Assembly (NCBI RefSeq): GCF_030063185.1 | Contig: NZ_JASISP010000002.1 | Coordinates: 182,604 to 246,603 of the forward strand | DNA: 64,000 bases | Origin: Arthrobacter sp. H35-D1 | GTDB lineage: Bacteria; Actinomycetota; Actinomycetes; Actinomycetales; Micrococcaceae | Direction of reading: 5' to 3' | In this document: piece after piece, positions 55,011 through 64,000 of the stretch | How positions within the stretch are numbered: position 1 is the first letter of the stretch | Layout: the number at the start of each line of letters is the position of its first letter | Translations under genes and position numbers: made by a program | Notes under the pieces: model-generated | Databases searched by the model: none | What the model was told of the DNA's origin: nothing | The model's input: the letters and a program-made list of their open reading frames with translations, nothing else

Positions 55011-55724
55011 TCAGCCGACGCCGAGGTAGGCTTCCTTGATCGCCGGGTTGGCCAGCAGTTCCTTTCCTGTTCCGCTGTGCGTGATTTCCCCTGTTTCCAG
55101 GACAAATCCGCGGTTTGCCCTGGCAAGGGCCTGGTTGGCATTCTGTTCCACCAGCAGCACGGTGGTCCCTTGGCCGTTGATCTCGGTGATGATCTTAAAG
55201 ATCTGCCGGATGAACTGCGGGGCCAGACCCATGGAGGGCTCGTCCAGCAGCAGCAGCTTGGGTCGGGACATCAAGGCGCGGCCAATGGCGAGCATCTGCT
55301 GCTCGCCACCGCTCATGGTGCCGCCAAACTGCTTTTCACGTTCCTTCAGCCGCGGGAACAGCGTGAAAACCCTTTCAAGGTCCTCCCCCACTCCACTTCT
55401 GTCCTTGCGACCATAAGTGCCCATGTCGAGGTTTTCCAGTACCGTCATGGCCGGGAAAATGCCACGCCCTTCCGGTGCCTGGGAGATGCCTTGGACCACC
55501 CTGATGTGCGCCTTCATCTTGGTGATGTCCTCGCCCATGAACTTGATGGTTCCGGTGGATGGATTCAGCAGGCCGGAGATGGTTTTCATGGTGGTGGTCT
55601 TGCCCGCCCCATTGGCGCCGATCAAGGAGACAATTTCGCCCTCTTCCACGGTGAAGGACATGTTGTGGATTGCCTGGATCCGCCCGTAGTGGACCGAGAC
55701 ATCTTCAAGCTCAAGCAAACTCAT
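55011..55724 (-). CDS. livF: Branched-chain amino acid ABC transporter ATPase LivF
   Basis: A 237-residue ATPase of the HAAT family importer. Walker A GANGAGKTT, signature LSGGEQQ-type MSGGEQQMLAIGRAL, Walker B LLLLDEPSMGLAP and the LivF-typical LLVEQNANQALARANRGFVLETG are intact. It overlaps livG by 14 bases and closes the liv operon. Confidence 0.95.
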   Translation of the reverse strand: MSLLELEDVSVHYGRIQAIHNMSFTVEEGEIVSLIGANGAGKTTTMKTISGLLNPSTGTIKFMGEDITKMKAHIRVVQGISQAPEGRGIFPAMTVLENLDMGTYGRKDRSGVGEDLERVFTLFPRLKEREKQFGGTMSGGEQQMLAIGRALMSRPKLLLLDEPSMGLAPQFIRQIFKIITEINGQGTTVLLVEQNANQALARANRGFVLETGEITHSGTGKELLANPAIKEAYLGVG

Positions 55725-56601
55725 CGTCAGGCTCCCCTAGGTAGGCGGAAATTACGCGCGGGTCCTCACGGATGTCGTGCGGCCTGCCGTCGGCGATCTT
55801 CTTGCCAAATTCCAGCACCACAATTCTGTCCGTGACGCCCATGACAAGTTTCATGTCGTGTTCAATCAAGAGCACCGTGTAGCCGTCGTCCCGGATGGTC
55901 CGGATCAACGCCATGAGCTCTTCTTTTTCTGCAGGGTTGAAGCCGGCAGCCGGTTCATCCAGGCACAAGAGCTTGGGATCGGTGGCCAGCGCCCTGGCGA
56001 TTTCCAACCGCCGTTGGCTGCCATAGGGCAGGTGCCGGGAAAGTGTGGCGGCCTGGTGCCCAATGCCAACAAAGTTCAGCAGGGCCATGCCACGGGCAAT
56101 GGCGCTCTTTTCCTCCCGTATGTGCCGGGCGGAACGAACCAGCGCACCCACCACACTTGTCTTGTGCCGGGCGTCCAAACCCACCACTACATTTTCCAGC
56201 GCCGTCATCTCCGCAAAGAGGCGAATGTTCTGGAACGTTCGGGCAAGTCCCGAGCGCGTGATTTTGTGCTGCTTCATGCCGTTGAGCAGTTTGCCTTCAA
56301 GCAACACTTCCCCGCTGGTCGGCTTGTAGACACCGGTCATGGCATTGAAGCAGGTTGTTTTCCCGGCCCCGTTGGGACCGATCAACCCCAGGATCTCACC
56401 GCGCTTGATGGTGAAACTGACGTTATCCATCGCCACAAGACCACCAAATTTCATGGTCAGGTTCTTTACCTCCACGAGATCCTCACCGACCCCAACGGCA
56501 AAGTCCCGCTCAGGGGCAATGGCATCGCCCGCCTCCGCACCTAATCCACCGAGCACCACCGTGCCCGCCTGGCTCTGCGGTCCAGCTGCTTCTCCACTCA
56601 T
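55711..56601 (-). CDS. livG: Branched-chain amino acid ABC transporter ATPase LivG
   Basis: A 296-residue ATPase. An unusual ~40-residue Gly/Ala-rich N-terminal extension precedes the LivG core: LTMKFGGLVAMDNVSFTIKRGEILGLIGPNGAGKTTCFNAMTG. GLARTFQNIRLF, the signature YGSQRRLEIARAL and LLIEHDMKLVMGVTDRIVVL follow. The ATG overlaps the livM stop. Pairs with LivF to drive uptake. Confidence 0.95.
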   Translation of the reverse strand: MSGEAAGPQSQAGTVVLGGLGAEAGDAIAPERDFAVGVGEDLVEVKNLTMKFGGLVAMDNVSFTIKRGEILGLIGPNGAGKTTCFNAMTGVYKPTSGEVLLEGKLLNGMKQHKITRSGLARTFQNIRLFAEMTALENVVVGLDARHKTSVVGALVRSARHIREEKSAIARGMALLNFVGIGHQAATLSRHLPYGSQRRLEIARALATDPKLLCLDEPAAGFNPAEKEELMALIRTIRDDGYTVLLIEHDMKLVMGVTDRIVVLEFGKKIADGRPHDIREDPRVISAYLGEPDDEFA

Positions 56602-57872
56602 GATGTTGCCCCCTCGGCATTGGGTTCCGGCGCTGCAGGAGGCAGGCCCGATCCTGCAGTGCCGCCAGGCGCGCCCGGGTCGCCGTTTTTCCTCACTCGG
56701 GCGGAGTTTTCCTTCCTGACCGCAGCATACGCCTTGGTGCCATATGCCAACAGCCTCTGCTTGGCGGGCAACAGGCCCTGCGAACGGTAAATCATAATAA
56801 AGACCAGGGCCAAGCCGAAGATCAGGAATTTGTATTCTGCAATGGCGGTGAACCGCAGCGGGATGTAGGCGACAAGCGCCCCGCCGAGGATGGCCCCCAC
56901 CTTGTTGCCCGAGCCGCCCAAGACCACTGCCGCAACAAACAAAATGGACGTCACGACGTCGAACTTCTGGTTGTTCACGAATCCGACCTGACCGCCCATG
57001 AGCGCCCCGGCCAAGCCGCCAACACCGGCCCCAAGGGCAAACGCCCAGACCTTGTACTTGAAGGTGGGCACGCCCATTGTCTCTGCAGCGTCCTCATCTT
57101 CGCGGATGGCGATCCAGGCGCGGCCCACGCGGCTGCGCTCCATGTTGCCCACGAGGAAGAGAATGATGATGAGGATCACCAGGGTCAACCAATACCAGGG
57201 GGTTCCATTGGAGTTGGCGAAAATGGGGATTCCGTCGGCACCGACTCCCGGGGGGTGGCCCACGTTCTGAAAGCCTGGTTGGCCTTTCATGGCCGGAATG
57301 ATGGTGGCCAGGATTCGGACGATTTCACCGAAACCAAGCGTGACGATGGCCAGGTAATCCCCTCGCAGGCGAAGGGTGGGCAGGCCGAGCAGGACGCCGA
57401 CGAACATGGAGACCGCGATGGCGACGGGAAGGGTCCAAAGGTACGGGATTTTGATGAATGCGGAGTCCGGGCTGGTCAGCATCGCCGCCGTGTAGGAACC
57501 CACGGCGAAGAAAGCGATGTAGCCCAGGTCAAGCAGCCCGGCATAGCCGATGACAATGTTGAGCCCCACGGCAACCAGCGCATAGATGGCCATGAGCTGG
57601 CAGGCCAGGGGCCAGTCGTTGCCCGGTTCCGTGGTGATGAACGGTGGGTTGACGACTGGAAGCAGGAACGCCACGATGACAATGGGGATCAGGACCAGCC
57701 ATTGCTTTTGGCGCGGCATCTCCCGCCAACGATCACTCCAGGCACCAAATTTTCGGTTGGGACGCGGGGCGGCTGCGCTGGATCCCTGCGTCAGACCAGA
57801 GGATTCCATGTCAGTGCTGGCTTGATCGGACTTGGCCGTATTAAGTGGCTTGGGACCGTCGAACATGCTCAT
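56598..57872 (-). CDS. livM: Branched-chain amino acid ABC transporter permease LivM
   Basis: A 424-residue permease with about ten hydrophobic helices. The family motif GYAGLLDLGYIAFFAVGSYTAA, the LRLRGDYLAIVTLGFGEIVRI stretch and GRAWIAIREDEDAAETMGV with the ATPase-coupling loop are present. Both ends carry hydrophilic low-complexity extensions (~55 and ~40 residues). ATG 57872 overlaps the livH stop as ATGA. Confidence 0.94.
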   Translation of the reverse strand: MSMFDGPKPLNTAKSDQASTDMESSGLTQGSSAAAPRPNRKFGAWSDRWREMPRQKQWLVLIPIVIVAFLLPVVNPPFITTEPGNDWPLACQLMAIYALVAVGLNIVIGYAGLLDLGYIAFFAVGSYTAAMLTSPDSAFIKIPYLWTLPVAIAVSMFVGVLLGLPTLRLRGDYLAIVTLGFGEIVRILATIIPAMKGQPGFQNVGHPPGVGADGIPIFANSNGTPWYWLTLVILIIILFLVGNMERSRVGRAWIAIREDEDAAETMGVPTFKYKVWAFALGAGVGGLAGALMGGQVGFVNNQKFDVVTSILFVAAVVLGGSGNKVGAILGGALVAYIPLRFTAIAEYKFLIFGLALVFIMIYRSQGLLPAKQRLLAYGTKAYAAVRKENSARVRKNGDPGAPGGTAGSGLPPAAPEPNAEGATS

Positions 57873-58876
57873 GCCTTGCTCCTTCCCAATGACGAGCCCA
57901 GGATGCCTTCTGGGCGGAACAACAGCACCAGCACCAGCACCAGGAACGCCACAACATCCGTCCATTGGGAGTTGCCCAACAGGATCTGCCCGTAGTTGCC
58001 AATCAAGCCCAGCAGGAGCCCGCCGAGCAGGGCGCCACGGACGTTGCCGATGCCTCCAAGCACGGCTGCGGCAAAGGCCTTGATGCCCAGGATGAAGCCT
58101 CCGTTGTAGACCACGCCCGAGGGGATCTTCATGACGTAGAACAGTGCGGCGGCGCCGGCCAGGACACCGCCGATGACGAAGGTAGTGATAATGATTTTTT
58201 CCTTGTTCACGCCCATCAGCGTGGCCGTGTCGGGATCCTGTGCCACGGCGCGGATGCCGCGCCCTGTCCGCGACTTGCTGATGAAGCGCTCGGTGATCAC
58301 CATCATGATGACGGCGGCCGTCACGATCAAGATCTGATCCGAGTAGATGATGGTGCCGAAGACGTTGAAAATGGGTTTGGTCTGGAACATGGTCAACGCC
58401 TGCTCGGGCACCGGGCCCCGCCAGACGAAGATGAGGTATTGGATGGTAAACGATGCACCGATGGCCGTGATGAGGAAGACCAAGCGCGGTGCATTGCGTT
58501 TCCGCAGCGGTCGGTAGGCGAGCCGTTCCAGCAGGAACGCCGTGAGTGCCGATGCGACGATGGCCGCTATCAGCGCCAGCAGGAGGTTGAGGACGATTTG
58601 CCCGACGCCCAAGTTTGGCGCGGAGGGGCCAAAGCCCAAAAAGCTCAGCGTGAAGAACACGGCGTAGCAGCCCATGATGAACACTTCGGAGTGGGCAAAG
58701 TTGATGAGGTTCAGGACACCGTAAACGAGGGTGTAGCCCAGTGCCACGAGGGCGTAAATGGAGCCAAATGTCAGGCCGTCAAAGGTGGCTGACCAAAAGT
58801 TCTGCCCCAGGGCAACAAAGTCGAGGGTAATCCAGTCGTTGGCTGCGGGCACGGCTGTGAGGATGGTTGGAATCAT
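57869..58876 (-). CDS. livH: Branched-chain amino acid ABC transporter permease LivH
   Basis: A 335-residue permease with about eight helices. GLTFGSIYALVALGYTLVYGVLNLINFAHSEVFIMG is the LivH hallmark. GRGIRAVAQDPDTATLMGVN is the coupling loop, and KAFAAAVLGGIGNVRGALLGG follows. It is separated from livK by ~140 bases that contain a hairpin. Confidence 0.95.
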   Translation of the reverse strand: MIPTILTAVPAANDWITLDFVALGQNFWSATFDGLTFGSIYALVALGYTLVYGVLNLINFAHSEVFIMGCYAVFFTLSFLGFGPSAPNLGVGQIVLNLLLALIAAIVASALTAFLLERLAYRPLRKRNAPRLVFLITAIGASFTIQYLIFVWRGPVPEQALTMFQTKPIFNVFGTIIYSDQILIVTAAVIMMVITERFISKSRTGRGIRAVAQDPDTATLMGVNKEKIIITTFVIGGVLAGAAALFYVMKIPSGVVYNGGFILGIKAFAAAVLGGIGNVRGALLGGLLLGLIGNYGQILLGNSQWTDVVAFLVLVLVLLFRPEGILGSSLGRSKA

Positions 58877-58962
58877 AGGATTGTCCGTTTCTTACGGGGT
58901 GCCGGGACAGATTGTGACCGCGGCCCCTGGATCCTGCGAAGTGGGCGGGGAGGTGCGTGCAT

Positions 58963-59004
58963 GGCAATGCTGCGGGACGGGTTCCCCCACCCCACAGCAT
59001 TGCC
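58963..59004 (-). terminator. Hairpin between livK and livH
   Basis: GGCAATGCTG (58963-58972) pairs perfectly with CAGCATTGCC (58995-59004), with further GGG/CCC pairing inside. There is no T-run. Position matches the post-SBP hairpins of the nucleoside and sugar operons. Confidence 0.75.
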
Positions 59005-59015
59005 GATATGCGGGA

Positions 59016-60251
59016 TTACTCCCCGATGGGACCGATGGGAACGATCTTGCCGTTCTCAACCTTGTAGCCGTAGACAGTCGGGGCCTGCAGCTCGCCCTTG
59101 TCATTCCACTTGTAGTGCTTGCTCAATCCGTCGGCGTCGTAGTTATTCACCCAGTCGAGCAGCTTCGCCCGGTCCTGGTTGCCCGCGTCGATGCCGGCCA
59201 ACAGGACAGTAGTGGCGTCGTAGCCCTCAATGGAGTACGTGCCCGGATCCATGTTTGTCAATGACTTGTAAGCCTTGGCAAAGTCCGGAATCAATTCACC
59301 GGGGATGCAGGGGCAGGTGAAGTACGCGTTCTTTGATGCGTCGCCTGCCTGCTTGATGAACTGGTCATCTTTGAGCCCGTCCGGTCCAACGAACGTACCG
59401 GTGTAGCCCTTGGCGACCAGCTGCTGGTCAAACGGTGCCCCTTCAGCGTAATAGCCGGAGTAGAACACCGCGTCGGCGCCGGAGTTCATGATCTTGGAGA
59501 TCGTGGCCGAGAAGTCCTTCTGGCCTTGGGTGACCTTGTCGGTGCCGATCAGCGCATCTCCGAGGGCGTCGGAGGTGGTCTTGCCCAGACCGATTCCGTA
59601 TTCGGAGTCGTCCTGAACAATGTAGACCTTCTTGGCACCCAGCTTGTCTGTCATGAATTTGGCTGCTGCGGGCCCCTGGACCGCGTCGTTGCCCAGGCCG
59701 CGGAAGAACGTTGTCCAGCCGTTCTCGGTCAATCCGGGGTTGGTGGCTGCAGGGGTGATGTGCACCATCTTGACCTGTTCGAAGATGTTGCCGGTTGCCT
59801 TGGACTCACCCGAGAACGGGAGCCCAACAACGCCAATGATGTTTGCTTCCTTGGTTGCCTGGGTGACAGGGCCTGTTGCCTTGTTCGGATCCCCTTCGGT
59901 GTCAAATTTCTTGAACGCCACTTGGCAGTCCGGATTCGCCTCGTTGTGTTCATTGATGGCTAGTTGGATGCCTTGGAAGATGTTGATGCCCAACTGGGCA
60001 TTTGCACCGGTTTGCGCACCAATATAGGCCAAGGTTGTAGTTGAGGGACATTTGGCTTTTCCATCTCCGGCGGGCAAAACAGCGTCCTTGGGCGTGTCAA
60101 CGGATGTCAGTGCCGGAATGTCAACGGCACTTTGATTGCCACCGTCGGAGGACCCTCCCCCTTCCGGGGCCGCCTGATTTGCGCACCCTCCCAGCAACAT
60201 TCCAAAAGTGGCGGCCGCAGCCAGTGTGGTCATAACTCTCTTGCGGTTCAT
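59016..60251 (-). CDS. livK: Branched-chain amino acid ABC transporter substrate-binding lipoprotein LivK
   Basis: A 411-residue periplasmic-binding-type lipoprotein. The signal MNRKRVMTTLAAAATFGMLLGGC ends at the lipobox LLGGC, followed by a Gly/Ser linker. The mature part has ANAQLGINIFQGIQLAINEHNEAN, VVGLPFSGESKATGNIFEQ and TPAATNPGLTENGWTTFFRGLGND, typical of Leu/Ile/Val-type binders. First gene of the operon; the ligand is inferred from the family and could be another amino acid or amide. Confidence 0.92.
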   Translation of the reverse strand: MNRKRVMTTLAAAATFGMLLGGCANQAAPEGGGSSDGGNQSAVDIPALTSVDTPKDAVLPAGDGKAKCPSTTTLAYIGAQTGANAQLGINIFQGIQLAINEHNEANPDCQVAFKKFDTEGDPNKATGPVTQATKEANIIGVVGLPFSGESKATGNIFEQVKMVHITPAATNPGLTENGWTTFFRGLGNDAVQGPAAAKFMTDKLGAKKVYIVQDDSEYGIGLGKTTSDALGDALIGTDKVTQGQKDFSATISKIMNSGADAVFYSGYYAEGAPFDQQLVAKGYTGTFVGPDGLKDDQFIKQAGDASKNAYFTCPCIPGELIPDFAKAYKSLTNMDPGTYSIEGYDATTVLLAGIDAGNQDRAKLLDWVNNYDADGLSKHYKWNDKGELQAPTVYGYKVENGKIVPIGPIGE

Positions 60252-60296
60252 GAATCAGCCTTTCGCCATAAGCATCAATACCCGCGGAACGCCATC

Positions 60297-60358
60297 GTTC
60301 CACGTGATAATTGGCTTCACGTGATCTGACCCTACCCTTGAGTATGTGACGTGGAACA
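60297..60358. promoter_or_regulatory. CACGTGAT repeats upstream of livK
   Basis: CACGTGAT occurs at 60301-60308 and again at 60318-60325, a 17-base period. GTTCCACGT at the first copy is mirrored by ACGTGGAAC at ~60350-60358. They lie 50-110 bases before livK and may be regulator sites. No -10/-35 pair is convincing. Confidence 0.4.
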
Positions 60359-60428
60359 CGTTTTATCGTAAAGATCTGATAACGGATGCTTTCCTGCCAG
60401 TTCGCAAGCTCGGCAGGGCGTGGGACAA

Positions 60429-60464
60429 GAAAAGAACCCGCCCTGTGAAGGACGAGTTCTTTTC
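60429..60464 (-). terminator. Terminator of the isocitrate dehydrogenase gene
   Basis: GAAAAGAAC (60429-60437) and GTTCTTTTC (60456-60464) pair perfectly, with a CCT/AGG inner pair. On the - strand the stem ends in TTCTTTTC, a serviceable intrinsic terminator ~40 bases after the stop. A second GC hairpin (GGGCCGG/CCGGCC) lies between. Confidence 0.8.
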
Positions 60465-60505
60465 TTCCCGGGCCGGATGGCCCGGCCGTGCTCGAGCCGT
60501 GGTGG

Positions 60506-62749
<2,244 letters not shown>

Positions 62750-62905
62750 TCAGTGGATTGCGACGAATCCGGTGAGATTTCTTTCCCTACCCAACTTACC
62801 CGAGGCAGGGCGTTTGCCAGCCATCGGCGGCAATGTGGGCACACCAGGCGGTGAAGTGGGCCACTTTTACTGGTCAGCGGATGCATCGGGCCATAGCGTT
62901 GAGAC

Positions 62906-63409
62906 ATGGATCTTAAAGGAAAACTCGCAGACGCAATCAACGACCAAGTCACGCTTGAAATTCAAGCCGCAGTGGTGTACCGCCAGCTGGCCATCGAAAT
63001 GGACGTCCAAGACCTGCCCGGCATCTCCGGCTGGTTCCTTGCACAGTCCGGCGAGGAACTCGAGCACGCGCAAAAGTTCACCGACCACATGACAGACCGC
63101 GATGCCCAGCCCAAAATTGGCACCATCACGGCCCCGAATGTCACCATCGGCTCGGTGCTTGAGGCGTTCGAAGCGGCCTTGGCACACGAGCAAAAGGTTT
63201 CCGAGTCCATCCGCAACCTGTACCGTCTGGCCCAGCAGGAGGGCGACATCGACTCCATCCCGCTGCTGAACTGGTTCATCTCGGAGCAGTTGGAAGAAGA
63301 AGCCTCGGTCGGGGAAATCATTGGCCGCGTTCGTTTGATCGGCGGGGACGGCAATGGCCTGCTGCGCCTTGACGCCGAGCTGGGTTCACGCAAGGAAGCC
63401 GCCGAGTAG
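62906..63409 (+). CDS. Ferritin-like iron storage protein
   Basis: A 167-residue non-heme ferritin of the Ftn type, forming a 24-mer cage that oxidises Fe(II) and stores it. The ferroxidase site residues are visible: Glu18 in QVTLEIQAAVVYRQLA, Glu/His in SGEELEHAQKF, and Glu/Gln in AHEQKVSES with EQLEEE. There is no Met heme ligand of the bacterioferritin type that I can place. ATG 62906 has only a weak ribosome site. No iron box was recognised in the 180-base gap to icd. Confidence 0.92.
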   Translation: MDLKGKLADAINDQVTLEIQAAVVYRQLAIEMDVQDLPGISGWFLAQSGEELEHAQKFTDHMTDRDAQPKIGTITAPNVTIGSVLEAFEAALAHEQKVSESIRNLYRLAQQEGDIDSIPLLNWFISEQLEEEASVGEIIGRVRLIGGDGNGLLRLDAELGSRKEAAE

Positions 63410-63419
63410 CCTTCCCTGC

Positions 63420-63478
63420 GGCGTGCCATGCTGGCGGGGGCGTATGAAATTCATGCGCCTCCGCCAGTTTGGCACGCC
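63420..63478. repeat. 59-bp imperfect palindrome after ferritin
   Basis: Arms of about 29 bases (63420-63448 and 63450-63478) pair at all but about four positions, from GGCGTGCC/GGCACGCC at the ends to ATGAAATTCAT in the centre. It begins ten bases after the ferritin stop. It may act as a terminator or be another miniature palindromic element. Confidence 0.75.
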
Positions 63479-63517
63479 CTCGCCGGGCGCATGGCGGCGA
63501 CGTCGTTGTGGACGCCC

Positions 63518-63691
63518 CTAGCGCGATCCATTGGGCGGGATCGCTTGGTCGTGCGGGCGTGGATGCGGCCATTCAACAGATGCATCGGGTTTTTTGCTGC
63601 TGAAACGGCCAATCAGCAGCAGCGTCACCAACACCACCACGATGAGCGCAAATACTCCCACAGCCACCATGACCCACACAGCACCCGACAT
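63518..63691 (-). CDS. Small single-pass membrane protein, 57 residues
   Basis: A short open frame with one strong hydrophobic helix: MSGAVWVMVAVGVFALIVVV continuing through LVTLLLIGRF. A basic, Pro-rich cytosolic tail follows (SSKKPDASVEWPHPRPHDQA, ending NGSR). GGGGAG lies seven bases before the ATG. Membrane topology and a good ribosome site make it likely real, though it is too short for family assignment. It converges on ferritin across the 59-bp palindrome. Function unknown. Confidence 0.65.
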   Translation of the reverse strand: MSGAVWVMVAVGVFALIVVVLVTLLLIGRFSSKKPDASVEWPHPRPHDQAIPPNGSR

Positions 63692-64000
63692 GCCCACACT
63701 CCCCAGTTGTTCCTGTACTTTCTTGAATCACTCGAGCATGTCGTGGCCGGACCAAGCTTGGCTACGTGCCCGGCCCGGGACGCAGCGACCAATACACATA
63801 TTAATACATAGTGGTTAAAATACGACGTCCGGGCGGCCCCGAAAAAACCGAAAATGTACACCCAACCGACGATTTTTTAAGGACACCGACAGTTTGGTGA
63901 GCGAGCGCGCCACTATTACAAAAAAACCACCACCCCCCCCCCGAACACACCCCCGGCGCTAAACCAGTCACAGATACCCGGAACCAATTACGGCCCCCAC
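63692..64000. other. Window end without a recognisable gene; composition changes
   Basis: No coding frame is seen. From about 63800 the sequence changes character, with A- and C-homopolymers (a run of ten C near 63940), loss of coding periodicity and a string of short GC-poor words. This looks like the low-quality end of an assembled contig rather than biology. Confidence 0.6.

Overview
The window reads as one contiguous piece of a high-GC actinobacterial chromosome, most like Micrococcaceae (Arthrobacter and relatives). The grounds are the gene content and protein wording (sdhCDAB, monomeric NADP-isocitrate dehydrogenase, the BMP-type nucleoside ABC system, the AlkD-like and YihY proteins), many GTG/TTG starts, and dense ATGA/GTGA gene overlaps. 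It opens inside ureB. Its last ~150-200 bases look unlike the rest, as at a contig end. I see no rRNA, tRNA or CRISPR.

Layout. 1-5.7 kb (+): urease, with the end of ureB, then ureC, ureE, ureF, ureG, ureD and a NiCoT nickel permease. 5.7-16.2 kb (-): a nucleoside salvage block (BMP lipoprotein, double ATPase, two permeases, cytidine deaminase, thymidine phosphorylase), then dedA, adenosine deaminase and mazG. 16.5-19.1 kb (-): an M20 amidohydrolase and a mannose-1-phosphate guanylyltransferase. 19.2-22.9 kb (+): sdhCDAB behind a promoter that carries a DtxR/IdeR-like box. 23.1-28.3 kb (-): yihY, a 2'-5' RNA ligase-like protein, trpS, xth, an unrecognised membrane protein and a GAP-family membrane protein. 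28.4-31.8 kb (+): a NarL-type two-component pair and an astacin-like metalloprotease. 31.9-35.2 kb: one-carbon genes folD and glyA (-) diverging from purU (+). 35.4-37.0 kb (+): an aldo/keto reductase and a gamma-class carbonic anhydrase-like protein.

37.2-41.8 kb (+): a ROK regulator followed by a sugar ABC operon with a shared operator-like motif. 42.0-43.9 kb: an AlkD-like gene and a Gfo/Idh/MocA oxidoreductase. 44.4-44.95 kb: an IS1634-type transposase remnant. 45.1-53.8 kb: a hexuronate catabolic island. Glucuronate isomerase, fructuronate reductase, a ManD-type mannonate dehydratase and gluconokinase run on the - strand. A LacI regulator and a TRAP transporter diverge, and two copies of one 19-bp operator sit in front of the two arms. 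54.0-54.9 kb: a decayed MscS channel gene. 55.0-60.3 kb (-): a branched-chain amino acid ABC operon (livK, livH, livM, livG, livF). 60.5-63.7 kb: monomeric isocitrate dehydrogenase (-), ferritin (+) and a 57-residue membrane protein (-).

The least ordinary material is non-coding. There are two families of dispersed palindromes: family A at 8.9, 43.95 and 54.9 kb, and family B at 23.0 and 35.3 kb. An 81-bp palindrome sits exactly in frame inside mazG. Three separate ABC operons each carry a hairpin directly after their binding-protein gene. Two copies of family A bracket the hexuronate island in the same orientation. All functional names are read from motifs by eye; no database search was run.
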